From Deltaproteobacteria bacterium (GTDB taxonomy: Bacteria > Desulfobacterota_B > Binatia > Binatales > Binataceae): 18,596 bases of DNA. The stretch is taken from NCBI GenBank assembly GCA_021827465.1, contig JAKAVX010000003.1, positions 1-18,596 of the forward strand, in the 5' to 3' direction. Within the stretch, counting starts at the first letter, position 1; each line of letters opens with the position of its first letter. Below are positions 1 to 7,162 of the stretch, piece after piece. The notes under the pieces were generated by a model that was not told the DNA's origin, searched no databases, and saw nothing but the letters and a program-made list of their open reading frames with translations. Both the position numbers and the translations under genes were made by a program.

Positions 1-484
1 TCTGCGGCACCACGCCCGAGGAAAGCACGTTGCGCAGGAAGATATCCGCGTAACCGGCGAGCGATACGACGCCTTCCTGGATTCGCGCGCCCGAGCCGTC
101 GTTGAGCCCGATCACCGGGCATCCGGTCTTCATCGCGAGATCCATTATCTTGCAGACTTTTTCCGCGAACGCCCCGGACAGGCTTCCGCCGAACACGGTG
201 AAGTCGTGCGAGAAGATGCACACCTGGCGGCCGTCGATCGTGCCGAAGCCGGTCACTACGCCGTCGCCGGGGATCTTCTTGCCGGCCATGTCGAAGTCGG
301 TGATTCGATGGGTCTTGAACTTGTCGAGCTCGACGAACGACCCGCGGTCGAGGAGGAAGTCGATTCTTTCACGCGCTGTCATCCGGCCCGACTGGCGCTG
401 GCGCTTGAGGCGTTCCTCACCGCCGCCCAGTTCCGCCCGGCGAGACAGCTCCTGCATCTTCTCGATATTTTCCTTTAGGCCCAT
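1..484 (-). CDS. Acyl-CoA carboxylase carboxyltransferase (beta) subunit, N-terminal part, cut by window edge
   Basis: The complement from the ATG at 484 reads as the first 161 residues of a biotin-dependent carboxyltransferase of the propionyl-CoA carboxylase beta / methylmalonyl-CoA decarboxylase alpha family (usually about 510 residues). Seen: an N-terminal helical stretch ([13 protein letters not shown]), then [18 protein letters not shown], the typical entry to the crotonase-like carboxyltransferase fold, then [29 protein letters not shown] and [14 protein letters not shown], the acyl-CoA binding and oxyanion region. Family role: moves carboxyl from carboxybiotin to an acyl-CoA such as propionyl-CoA, in the cytoplasm. 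The substrate cannot be told from this half. The ribosome site is weak (GGGAAA just upstream). It lies 135 bases downstream of the DUF192 lipoprotein gene on the same strand; AT-rich sequence before the start could hold its own promoter. Confidence 0.93.
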   Translation of the reverse strand, partial: MGLKENIEKMQELSRRAELGGGEERLKRQRQSGRMTARERIDFLLDRGSFVELDKFKTHRITDFDMAGKKIPGDGVVTGFGTIDGRQVCIFSHDFTVFGGSLSGAFAEKVCKIMDLAMKTGCPVIGLNDGSGARIQEGVVSLAGYADIFLRNVLSSGVVPQ

Positions 485-619
485 TTTTCCCAAATAAAAA
501 ATCCGCCGGGGCGAAAACTTACCCCAGCCGAAACTTTGGCGGCGCGGCGAGCGCCCCGCAAATAGATAACGCAATGGCCGAGCCGGTTAAAGCCGCGCCG
601 AAGGCTCGTTCGCCCTGCT

Positions 620-1087
620 TTAGTCGGCCGCGCGCGGCGAAAAGCCGCGAAATTCTATATAGTCGCCGGCCTTGACGCCGTAGCGCTTGCAGAAGCCGGC
701 GTTCACTTCGAGCACGTACTTGGAATTGCCTTCGACCGCGAGCAGCTTTTCGGAATACGGCGCGGCGTTGGCGACAATCCCGATTATTTGCCGCTTGCCG
801 TCGGCAAATACCATGTCGAGCGGAATCTCGGTGTTCTTCATCCAGAACCGCACCGGCAGCGCCGTGGGAAAGATAAAGATCATGCCCGCGTCGGGCGCCA
901 GATGGCTGCGGTACATGAGCCCGATCTCGCGCTTGGCGGGAGTGTCAGCCACTTCGACCTTGACCGTGGCGAGCGCGGCGTTTCCGCCCGACGGCCGGAT
1001 TAAAACCTGCGGCTTCGAGCATCCGGTTACGGCTATCGCGAGCAGCGCGGCAATCGCGGCCAGAAAGCTTGAACTCTTTCGCGTCAC
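620..1087 (-). CDS. DUF192 family lipoprotein
   Basis: 155 residues. The N-terminus is a lipoprotein signal: basic MTRK, a hydrophobic run, and lipobox VTGC with the lipidated Cys at 23, so the protein should sit anchored at the envelope. The rest matches DUF192: VEVADTPAKREIGLMYRSHL at about 45-64, DAGMIFIF, FWMKNTEIPLDMVF and a C-terminal VLEVNAGFCKRYGVKAGD. DUF192 proteins are compact beta-barrels of unknown biochemical role, often exported in bacteria and archaea. The chosen start is GTG at 1087, because it gives a well-formed signal peptide, though no strong ribosome site precedes it. Transcribed away from the DUF3800/crotonase block; its promoter should lie in 1088-1193. Family assignment is firm; function unknown. 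Confidence 0.9.
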   Translation of the reverse strand: MTRKSSSFLAAIAALLAIAVTGCSKPQVLIRPSGGNAALATVKVEVADTPAKREIGLMYRSHLAPDAGMIFIFPTALPVRFWMKNTEIPLDMVFADGKRQIIGIVANAAPYSEKLLAVEGNSKYVLEVNAGFCKRYGVKAGDYIEFRGFSPRAAD

Positions 1088-1193
1088 ATCCGGAGTTTAG
1101 CGGTCCTCGGGCACGATCTGGAACCGCTCGAAGCGCCCGGGTTCGGCCCGGCGCCGGCATGGGCGACCCGATTTCTGCCGCCAAAATCTCCCA
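1088..1193. other. Gene-poor spacer upstream of the DUF192 gene
   Basis: Spacer between the divergent DUF192 gene and the first 81-bp direct repeat. It should contain the DUF192 promoter, but I see no convincing -35/-10 pair. On the plus strand one frame stays open from about 1068 through the first repeat to about 1340, with no ATG, GTG or TTG start and no recognisable homology; it may be chance in GC-rich DNA or a gene remnant. Confidence 0.4.
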
Positions 1194-1274
1194 CGCCCGA
1201 GCGTCTTGCGACCCGGCGCAATCTCTTTGCGGCAATCGTCGCACTGAGCGAGTATGACAGCGCACGCCGCCGCC
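1194..1274. repeat. 81-bp direct repeat, left copy
   Basis: Matches 2171-2251 at 79 of 81 positions without gaps; the differences are at 1216/2193 and 1264/2241. The copies are 977 bp apart and bracket the DUF3800 gene. This copy ends 39 bases before the DUF3800 start and the right copy ends 25 bases before the crotonase start, so each sits in the leader of a gene. In one plus frame (CCC GAG CGT CTT...) both differences are synonymous third-position changes. Confidence 0.95.
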
Positions 1275-1313
1275 AGGGCGCATATCTGGTCGCCAGGGTG
1301 GCCGCGATTCTAC

Positions 1314-2072
1314 ATGACAACGCTGTATGGATTTCTTGATGAGACTGGAGACAGACAGAGGGACGACCGCGTTTTTATGTGCGGCTATGCCGGCTGGGAC
1401 GAGGCGTGGAACAAGTTCTCGCCATGTTGGGGCCACGAACTACGCGTAGCGGGCGTTTCGGCTATACACGCTACGGAGCTTTTGTCTCAGACGGGCCGGT
1501 TCCATGGGTGGTCGGAGGATAGAGCCGATGATCTAGCTGGCCGCTTAGTGGACATAATTCGAACTAGCGTTCCGGTCGGAATCGGGGTGGGGCTGGATGC
1601 GGCGCACTATCGGAGCCTGACACCGGGGCAACGGAAAGAAATCGGTCAGCCCCAACTGATTCTTCTCTCTCGCGCTATCAAGGTATTGGCTGGAGTTGTG
1701 GAGGAGGCGCGCAGGAACGGCGATCAGGTGGAGGGCATCGACATCACCTTTGATGACACCCAAGAGGCAGACCGCATGCTGAGGACGTGGGTACGACTGA
1801 AGAAAGACCCCGACCATCAGCATTTGCGGGCCTTGGTTCCGAGCGTCGGATTCGCGGACGATGAGTTCTTTTTTCCGTTACAGGCCGCGGACCTTCTAGC
1901 GAACCTTACCAACCGTTATTGGCAAAGGAACACCGGCAGCGACCGCGCCGAAAAGCACCTTCGCAGCCTTCTGGCGCCCCCACAGAGCGAAAATGTTTTC
2001 GCCTACCGCCTTGGTTTCGTAACCGCCGACGAGATGAATGAGGCAGTGCGCCTCCACAAGCCTCTTTTCTAA
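1314..2072 (+). CDS. DUF3800 domain protein (possible inserted cassette gene)
   Basis: 252 residues from the ATG at 1314, chosen because the family's conserved start motif follows at once: YGFLDETG (Asp9, Glu10). Further family marks: GIDITFDDTQEADR at 141-154 and LQAADLLANLTNR at 189-201 with Asp193. These acidic residues are spread as in the DUF3800 family, which as I recall is placed near RNase H-like folds; nuclease activity is therefore only a guess. The gene is flanked by 81-bp direct repeats and uses CTA, TTA, AGG and AGA codons more freely than its GC-rich neighbours, which suggests later arrival. Its ribosome site is weak (AGGGTGG well upstream). DUF3800 genes are common in phage, mobile and defence-related regions, but no partner gene stands beside this one. 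Function unknown. Confidence 0.88.
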   Translation: MTTLYGFLDETGDRQRDDRVFMCGYAGWDEAWNKFSPCWGHELRVAGVSAIHATELLSQTGRFHGWSEDRADDLAGRLVDIIRTSVPVGIGVGLDAAHYRSLTPGQRKEIGQPQLILLSRAIKVLAGVVEEARRNGDQVEGIDITFDDTQEADRMLRTWVRLKKDPDHQHLRALVPSVGFADDEFFFPLQAADLLANLTNRYWQRNTGSDRAEKHLRSLLAPPQSENVFAYRLGFVTADEMNEAVRLHKPLF

Positions 2073-2170
2073 GGGGGCCTCCTGCTTGCTGTTCCGGTCC
2101 AGCGGTCTCTAGCCTTGCCCGCGCCACATGTGAGGCGTCTGAGGCTTATTTTGACGGGGAAATTCCACCG
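2073..2170. other. Tail of the DUF3800 cassette
   Basis: 98 bases between the DUF3800 stop and the right direct repeat. They have no counterpart beside the left repeat, so they belong to the inserted unit. An 8-bp palindrome CACATGTG lies near 2127. No gene or clear terminator is visible. Confidence 0.4.
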
Positions 2171-2251
2171 CGCCCGAGCGTCTTGCGACCCGACGCAATC
2201 TCTTTGCGGCAATCGTCGCACTGAGCGAGTATGACAGCGCGCGCCGCCGCC
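2171..2251. repeat. 81-bp direct repeat, right copy
   Basis: Partner of 1194-1274 (79/81 identical). It continues directly into the crotonase leader with its AACGGAGGG ribosome site, so this junction looks like the native upstream region of that gene. No tRNA or other known integration target is recognisable in it. Confidence 0.95.
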
Positions 2252-2276
2252 CACGCGCCAAACGGAGGGTATCGTC

Positions 2277-3080
2277 ATGGACTATGGGAAGTACCGATGC
2301 ATCAAGGTTGAGAAGGACAACAAGCTCGCGACCGTGACCTTCAACCGGCCCGAATCGCTGAACGCCGTCAACTCGGAACTGCACGACGAGCTAGAGCATA
2401 TCTGGGTCGATCTCGCCTCTGACGAGGAGATCAACGCGATTCTTCTGACTGGCGCGGGCAAGGCGTTTTCCGCGGGCGGCGACGTGAAAGCGATGAAGGC
2501 CAGGTGGGGCACGGAAGAAGGCAGGAAGTGGACGCTCACCATCCCGTCGGCCGGTCGCCGGATAATCCAGAACCTGCTCGACGTGGAGCAGCCGATAATC
2601 GCGGCGGTCAACGGCGACGCGATGGGTCTCGGCGCGAATATCGCCCTTCTGAGCGACGTTATCGTCGCCTCGGAAACCGCGCGGGTTGCGGATACTCACG
2701 TCAAGGTCGGTATCGTGGCGGGCGACAGCGGCGCGGTGATTTGGCCGCTGCTGGTCGGGCCGGCGCGAGCCAAGGAGTACCTGATGCGCGGCACTTTCAT
2801 CAGCGGCGCGGAAGCGGCGCGGATCGGGCTCGTCAATTACGCGGTGCCTGCAGACCAGGTGCTGCCCAAGGCGCGGGAGATCGCGCGCGAGCTAGCCGAC
2901 GGCCCGACCTACGCGATCCGATGGACCAAGCTTGCAGTGAACAAGTGGCTCAAGCAGCAGGTGAACACGATCCTCGATGCGTCGATCGCCTATGAGATGG
3001 TGACGTTTTACACCGAAGACCATCTCGAAGCCGCGACCGCCTTTGCGGAAAAGCGCAAGCCCGTTTACCGCGGCAAGTAG
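2277..3080 (+). CDS. Enoyl-CoA hydratase/isomerase (crotonase) family protein
   Basis: 267 residues, the usual crotonase length, with ribosome site GGAGGG before the ATG. Seen: TFNRPESLNAVN near the N-terminus; the first oxyanion loop AFSAGGDVKAM at 63-73; the second loop NGDAMGLGAN at 112-121; and the trimerisation tail EAATAFAEKRKPVYRGK. Compared with rat mitochondrial enoyl-CoA hydratase, the Glu164 position appears kept (Glu167, in RAKEYLMRG), while the Glu144 position aligns to His141 in THVKVGIVAG. Oxyanion stabilisation of a CoA thioester is likely, but plain hydration of 2-enoyl-CoA is uncertain; isomerase, dehydratase or another crotonase reaction is possible. Cytoplasmic. It stands alone downstream of the repeat-flanked DUF3800 gene, so its original promoter may have been displaced or kept in the right repeat. 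Confidence 0.92.
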   Translation: MDYGKYRCIKVEKDNKLATVTFNRPESLNAVNSELHDELEHIWVDLASDEEINAILLTGAGKAFSAGGDVKAMKARWGTEEGRKWTLTIPSAGRRIIQNLLDVEQPIIAAVNGDAMGLGANIALLSDVIVASETARVADTHVKVGIVAGDSGAVIWPLLVGPARAKEYLMRGTFISGAEAARIGLVNYAVPADQVLPKAREIARELADGPTYAIRWTKLAVNKWLKQQVNTILDASIAYEMVTFYTEDHLEAATAFAEKRKPVYRGK

Positions 3081-3205
3081 GGGATTACCGAAATCGCGCG
3101 GGTGTCGCGTGGAAGTCGCGCGCCCGCGCGAAAAATCGCGTCAGCACGGGGTTAGGTGCGACGCTTCGCGTGGTCCGGATTTTCTCGGGCAAGCCTCCCC
3201 TTTGA

Positions 3206-3293
3206 GTCATCCTGCGCGAAGCGAAGGATCTCATGCCACCCAAAGTTCGGTGGAACGAGATTCTTCGCTCCGGCAGCCTTCGCTCAGAATGAC
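3206..3293. repeat. Palindromic dispersed repeat (MITE/REP-like)
   Basis: An imperfect inverted repeat. The left arm GTCATCCTG...GCGAAG...GGATCTC (3206-3232) pairs with the right arm GAGATTCTTCGCT...CTCAGAATGAC (3257-3293). In the middle is a small hairpin, CCACC (3236-3240) with GGTGG (3249-3253). Sequences of the form TCATCCTGAGCGAAGCGAAGGA are known to me as a palindromic repeat scattered in many bacterial genomes; here it carries no gene. Whether more copies exist in this genome cannot be seen. Confidence 0.75.
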
Positions 3294-3387
3294 AGAAGCT
3301 CCTGCCTCCGCGTTCAGTTTCTGGAACCTCGCAAATGTCGGGCGCGCGAAGAAAAAGGCGACCGCGCCCGCGCGATATCGTGCCTAC

Positions 3388-3436
3388 ACCCCCTTCCCGG
3401 CCTTCCCCCGCAACTAAGGGGGGCGGAAGAAAGAGG
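3388..3436. repeat. Second hairpin-like intergenic element
   Basis: CTTCCCGGCCTTCCCCC is followed, after a short loop, by GGGGGGCGGAAG, which can pair with it imperfectly. It resembles the C-rich/G-rich palindromic spacers common between convergent genes. It could be a repeat remnant or a bidirectional terminator; there is no adjoining T-run. Confidence 0.4.
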
Positions 3437-3524
3437 CGATCCTGCTCGGCAGCTTAAAGCCAGAGACAGGGAGGCAACGTCGTCTTTGCCCGCACCGAAG
3501 CTCCGCGCGTGGCTCGCGAAAGTT

Positions 3525-4739
3525 TTAATCGGCGGCCATCGGGAGGGCGCTGAGGCCGCGCAGGAAATACGAGCCCTTGTATTCCAGCTTCGCTTCCGGG
3601 TCGGCCAGGCGGAGCTGCGGGAGGCGTTCGAGCGCCGTGCCGATCGCGATCGCAGCTTCGAGACGTGCGAGCGGAGCGCCGAGGCAGAAATGAATTCCCT
3701 CGCCGAACGCCAGATTGTCGCGCGGCTCGCGCATGATATCGAACCGCTCGGGGTCCTTGAACTCGGCAGGGTCGCGATTTGCCGCGGCAAGAATGATGAA
3801 AGCCGCCGTCCCGCGCGAAAGCTTGACGCCCGCCAGTTCCACGTCGCCGATCGGATGACGCACGGTTGACTGGACCGGGCCGTCGTAACGCAGCATTTCC
3901 TCGACCGCGCGCCCGATAAGGGTGGGCTCGCTTCTCAGCAGCGCCATCTGATCGGGATTCCGTCCGAGCGCGAGCATCCCGTTGCCTATCAGGTTCGTCG
4001 TGGTCTCGTTGCCCGCGAGCAGGAGCAACACGACGAAATTGAGCAGTTCGCCGGCCGTGAGCTTCTCGCCCTCCTGATGCGCCGCGACGAGCGCGCTGAC
4101 GAGGTCGGGACCGGGCTCGCGCTTTCGCCGCTCGATCTCATCCCTAAAGTAGTCGGCGAGCGAATGACGCGCCTCGCGAATCTCGGGAGGCAGCGGGTTT
4201 CCCGGCAGCGTGTTGTCGGCGGCGATTATCAGGTCCGACCAGTGCTTGAAGGTTTCGTATCGCTCGGCGGGCACGCCGAGCATCTCCGCGATAACCATCA
4301 CGGGGAGCACGTTGGCGAGATCGCCCATCACTTCGAGCTCGCCCTTGCTGGCGGCCGCCTCCAGCAGGGAATTGGTTATCTCGCGGATACGCGGTTCGAG
4401 TTCGCGGATACGGCGCGGAGCGAACTCGCGGCTTATCAGGCGGCGAAGGCGCGTGTGCACGGGCGGATCGGAAAACAGCATCGTGGGCGAGCCGTGAAAC
4501 GGATTTCCGTCGGGCGGCGGCATCATCTCGGGCGGCTGGACGCTGGAGAAGCGCTCGTGATCGCGAAGCACCTGGGCGCAGTCGGCGTAACGCGCGACCA
4601 GCGCAATCGGCGTGATCAGGTTGATGACCCGGGGCGGTCCTTTGAGCATCGCGCGGTAGCTCGGGTAGGGATTGGCGCGGTATTCGGGATCCCAGGGATT
4701 GAAATAGATATCTTCGGCCGGCGTTGCTGGGGTGGCCAT
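3525..4739 (-). CDS. Cytochrome P450
   Basis: 404 residues, typical of soluble bacterial class I P450s, with no membrane anchor. All signature motifs are present: C-helix region HTRLRRLISREFAPRRI at 95-111; I-helix AGNETT at 242-247 for oxygen activation; the K-helix ExxR (Glu281-Arg284); and the heme loop FGEGIHFCLG at 345-354 with the heme-ligating Cys352. It should hydroxylate a small lipophilic substrate (fatty acid, terpenoid, steroid or xenobiotic type) using electrons from a ferredoxin and reductase not encoded nearby. The start has a strong ribosome site, GGGAGGAATC then ATG. It follows the crotonase gene on the same strand after 31 bases, so the two are probably one operon, suggesting a CoA-linked or carboxylic substrate. 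Subfamily not assigned. Confidence 0.96.
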   Translation of the reverse strand: MATPATPAEDIYFNPWDPEYRANPYPSYRAMLKGPPRVINLITPIALVARYADCAQVLRDHERFSSVQPPEMMPPPDGNPFHGSPTMLFSDPPVHTRLRRLISREFAPRRIRELEPRIREITNSLLEAAASKGELEVMGDLANVLPVMVIAEMLGVPAERYETFKHWSDLIIAADNTLPGNPLPPEIREARHSLADYFRDEIERRKREPGPDLVSALVAAHQEGEKLTAGELLNFVVLLLLAGNETTTNLIGNGMLALGRNPDQMALLRSEPTLIGRAVEEMLRYDGPVQSTVRHPIGDVELAGVKLSRGTAAFIILAAANRDPAEFKDPERFDIMREPRDNLAFGEGIHFCLGAPLARLEAAIAIGTALERLPQLRLADPEAKLEYKGSYFLRGLSALPMAAD

Positions 4740-4770
4740 GATTCCTCCCGTCGATACGCCGCGATTCGCG

Positions 4771-5571
4771 TCAGTGGCCGGTGAATTTCGGCTGGCGTTT
4801 TTCCAGGAACGCGCGTACGCCTTCCTTGTAATCCTCGCTGTCGAAGCATCGCGCGACCATCGCGGACACGCTCTTCGTATCGCGCTCGTCCGGGTCCTTC
4901 AGCGACTCGCGTATCGCAGCCTTCGCCGCCTTCATCGTGAGCGGCGCATTGGCCGCCATCCTGAGCGCGCACTCGCGCACCCCGGCCTCGAGCGCGTCGC
5001 GCTCGAAGACGCGGTTCACAAGGCCCATCGCAAACGCCTCGTCCGCGTCGAAGAGCCGCGCGGAGAGCAGGATGTCGCGCGCATTGGCGGGTCCGACCAC
5101 GTGAGTGAGAGCGATCACTCCTTCGAGCGGGTAGGCAAGCCCGAGCCTTGCCGCGGGAACGCCCATGCGCGTTCCGCGCGCGGCGATCCGGATGTCGCAC
5201 GAGAGCGCGACCTGCACTCCGCCGCCGATACACACGCCGGAGATCATCGCGATAATCGGCTTCTCGCAATTCAGCATCGCGGCGACCGCGCGGTTGGGCG
5301 CCTCGCGGTACGCGCGCGCCTGCTCGGCGTCGGAGCGCAGCCGCGGGAACTCCGAGATGTCGGCGCCGGCGATAAACGCCTCGGCGGTCGCGCCGCGCAT
5401 CACGATGACCCGCACGTCGGGGTCGGCTTCGAGTTCCGCGACGCCCTCGGCGATTCGCTGCCAGGCTCTCAGGTTGAGTGCGTTTCTGACCTCGGGCCGG
5501 TTCAGGATGAGCCAGCCGAGCGGAGCCTCGTGGGTGACGATCAGGGGGTCGCGCGTATTCTGCTCGCTCAC
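4771..5571 (-). CDS. Enoyl-CoA hydratase/isomerase (crotonase) family protein, co-transcribed with P450
   Basis: 266 residues starting at a GTG, with GAGGA about ten bases upstream. Crotonase fold marks: LNRPEVRNALN at 23-33, first oxyanion loop AFIAGADI at 65-72, second loop SGVCIGGGVQVALSCDIRIA at 111-130, and the tail EGVRAFLEKRQPKFTGH. Against rat enoyl-CoA hydratase both catalytic glutamates seem replaced: the Glu144 position is Ala140 (in GVPAARLG) and the Glu164 position is Asp166 (in ANARDILLSAR). A hydratase role is therefore doubtful; isomerase, thioesterase, decarboxylase or other oxyanion chemistry on a CoA ester is open. The gene is first in a likely two-gene operon with the P450. 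Confidence 0.92.
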   Translation of the reverse strand: MSEQNTRDPLIVTHEAPLGWLILNRPEVRNALNLRAWQRIAEGVAELEADPDVRVIVMRGATAEAFIAGADISEFPRLRSDAEQARAYREAPNRAVAAMLNCEKPIIAMISGVCIGGGVQVALSCDIRIAARGTRMGVPAARLGLAYPLEGVIALTHVVGPANARDILLSARLFDADEAFAMGLVNRVFERDALEAGVRECALRMAANAPLTMKAAKAAIRESLKDPDERDTKSVSAMVARCFDSEDYKEGVRAFLEKRQPKFTGH

Positions 5572-5940
5572 GGATCGATAATCCTCGCGATAGGTTCAGG
5601 CCATGCTGCGCGCCTTGCGGGTATCAGGGCAAGAGCCCGGGCGGCAGCATCTATCGGCGAAAGGAAGCGCGCGAGGCAAGCGAGCGGGTTTAACGCGCCG
5701 CGCGCGATTACGCGGTAAAGGAACACGGATACGCAGGCGAGATTGGCGGACGAGTGGTCAATTTCGTCGAGGACGAACCGTGGATAGCGGTCGCGCAAGG
5801 TCGTTGGCATTAAACCCGCCTGTCAATTATCCGTGTATTCAGTCGTTCGGTTGCGCCGGTGGCTCGATTCGCACCCTGTGTGGCCGGAGCCGCGCGCCCG
5901 CTTTTGGTGAGTCCTGTTCGCCGCCGCAGGGAGACACGCA
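5572..5940. other. Divergent intergenic region
   Basis: 369 bases between the crotonase/P450 operon (minus) and the DUF1259 gene (plus), so it should hold both promoters. A possible plus-strand pair is TTGGCA (5804-5809), an 18-base spacer and TATCCG (5828-5833), leaving a leader of about 100 bases. On the minus strand an 80-codon open frame (5810-5568) overlaps the crotonase GTG by four bases; it has no ribosome site and no recognisable features, so I do not call it a gene. Confidence 0.45.
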
Positions 5941-6843
5941 ATGACAACGCGCTCGCGGTTCGCGCGGAGCCTGATCCTCGCGACCGTACTTCTTCTTGGA
6001 ACGATACCCGCCAACGGCGCGACGCTTCCCGTTGCCGAAATGGATACAGTGCTCGGAGAAAAGGGAGACCCCCTGGCGGAAAACGTGGTGCGTTACTCGT
6101 GGCTAAGAACCGACCTCAAGGTCGCCGTCGACCACGTACAAGTTGAGCCCGCGCTTGCGCTCAAGTCATGGGTTGCCTTCATGCCCACGGGCGGCGGCAA
6201 CGCGATCGCGACCGGCGAACTCGTGCTGCGCCAGAGCGAGGCCGAGCGGGTCGTGCAAACGTTCGACACTTCGCCGCTCACGATAACCGCCGACTGCGAC
6301 CATCTGCTGGACGAATCGCCGCGCCTTTTCTACCTGCACTTCGTCGGCCGGGGCAAGCCTCTCGTCCTCGCGAAGGCATTGCGAAAGGTGCTCGACGCGA
6401 CGGCGACGCCGCTCAAGGCCGCGCCCACCGAGATTCCCGCGATGCCGGCGCGATGGGTCGATGAGATACGGCTGGTGCTCGGGTACTCGGGGCCGTACCA
6501 GAACGGCGTGCTTTCGATAGCTGTCGCGCGGTCGAACCATGTGTGGCTGGACGGCCACGTATTGCCGCCCTCGATGGGGGTTTCGACGCTGCTCAATTTC
6601 CAGGCGGCCGGGCCCAACCGGATCGCGACCGCAGGCAGCATCGTGCTCGTGGCGAACGAGGTCCCGCGGGTTCTCTACTCGCTCAGCAGCAACCATATCG
6701 AGATAACCGCGCTAAACGGCCATATGTTTCGGGAATCGCCACGGCTTTTCTATGTGCATTTCTTTGCGCTCGGCGCTCCCGATCGCGTAGCGCGGGCCTT
6801 GCGCGCGGCTATCTACCGGACCAGAACCGGCAGGGAGCAGTAA
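5941..6843 (+). CDS. Secreted DUF1259 (LppY/LpqO-type) protein
   Basis: 300 residues, with ribosome site AGGGAGA seven bases before the ATG. The N-terminus (MTTRSRFARSLILATVLLLG) is a Sec signal peptide with probable cleavage after ANGA, about residue 27. The mature part holds two repeats of the DUF1259 fold. The first runs from about 60 to 155, with the motif HLLDESPRLFYLHF (His121, His133). The second runs from about 188 to 293, with HMFRESPRLFYVHF (His261, His273). The paired-repeat layout is normal for this family, whose members include the mycobacterial lipoproteins LppY and LpqO; their function is unknown. The usual HNH-like start of the motif is changed here to DCDH and LNGH, so metal or ligand binding may differ. 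Probably periplasmic. Single gene, followed by a 319-base spacer. Confidence 0.85.
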   Translation: MTTRSRFARSLILATVLLLGTIPANGATLPVAEMDTVLGEKGDPLAENVVRYSWLRTDLKVAVDHVQVEPALALKSWVAFMPTGGGNAIATGELVLRQSEAERVVQTFDTSPLTITADCDHLLDESPRLFYLHFVGRGKPLVLAKALRKVLDATATPLKAAPTEIPAMPARWVDEIRLVLGYSGPYQNGVLSIAVARSNHVWLDGHVLPPSMGVSTLLNFQAAGPNRIATAGSIVLVANEVPRVLYSLSSNHIEITALNGHMFRESPRLFYVHFFALGAPDRVARALRAAIYRTRTGREQ

Positions 6844-7162
6844 GCGTCGCGAAGATCGTTTCTCGGCCTGCCGGCGTCCTGTCCAGCCCGATCTGCTACG
6901 TCCGATCGCAAATTAATTCGGCCGGGAGCCCTTCCCGCTCCAACTCGACCGATTTCCCGCTGTTTTTTTTAGAAGACCCGCGATTAGCAGCCCCGGCGCT
7001 GAGAAAATCGGGCCAAGGTTGTCCAAATCATGCCCGATTCGTCCTAGACCGCGCCGGTCCTTAACACAGCTTTGATAGCGGAGTCATACCGCCTTAACAC
7101 TCGTCGGCTAGTCTGCTGCCCGGCAATCGCACAATCAGCTCTTGTACGGAGGTGCTACGTTA
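6844..7162. other. Spacer upstream of the envelope gene block
   Basis: 319 bases with no gene. There is a small hairpin CGGGA...TCCCG near 6923-6937 and a T8 run at 6963-6970 that is too far from the stem for a standard intrinsic terminator. A candidate promoter lies at 7072-7100. Confidence 0.5.
7072..7100 (+). promoter_or_regulatory. Candidate sigma-70-type promoter for the envelope block
   Basis: TTGATA (7072-7077), a 17-base spacer and TAACAC (7095-7100), about 60 bases before the small lipoprotein start. The -35 is a fair match and the -10 a weak one. Prediction by eye only. Confidence 0.3.

Larger units (their letters stand above)
3081..3524. other. Gene-free spacer with palindromic elements
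   Basis: 444 bases between the convergent ends of the crotonase and P450 genes. No convincing gene. It holds the palindromic repeat at 3206-3293 and a C/G-rich hairpin-like stretch near 3388-3436. Since both genes end here, the palindromes could also help end transcription from either side. Confidence 0.7.

Noticed and set aside
2201..2236. Promoter inside the repeat (TTGCGG ... TATGAC)
   Set aside because: The spacing is 20 bases, too long for a standard sigma-70 promoter, and the hexamers are weak.
1194..2251. 81-bp repeats as tRNA-type attachment sites
   Set aside because: No tRNA cloverleaf or T-loop sequence could be found in the repeat, and no integrase lies in the window, so only a generic direct repeat is reported.
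4732..5718. 328-codon plus-strand open frame over the crotonase gene
   Set aside because: Opposite strand of a well-supported crotonase; Arg/Ala/His-rich with no domain.
5568..5810. 80-codon minus-strand open frame overlapping the crotonase GTG by four bases
   Set aside because: The overlap hints at translational coupling, but there is no ribosome site, no recognisable domain, and the composition (Arg/Ala/Leu/Pro-rich) is typical of chance frames in GC-rich DNA.
6923..6970. Intrinsic terminator from hairpin CGGGA/TCCCG and T8 run
   Set aside because: The stem is only five bp and the T-run starts about 25 bases after it; not a standard layout.
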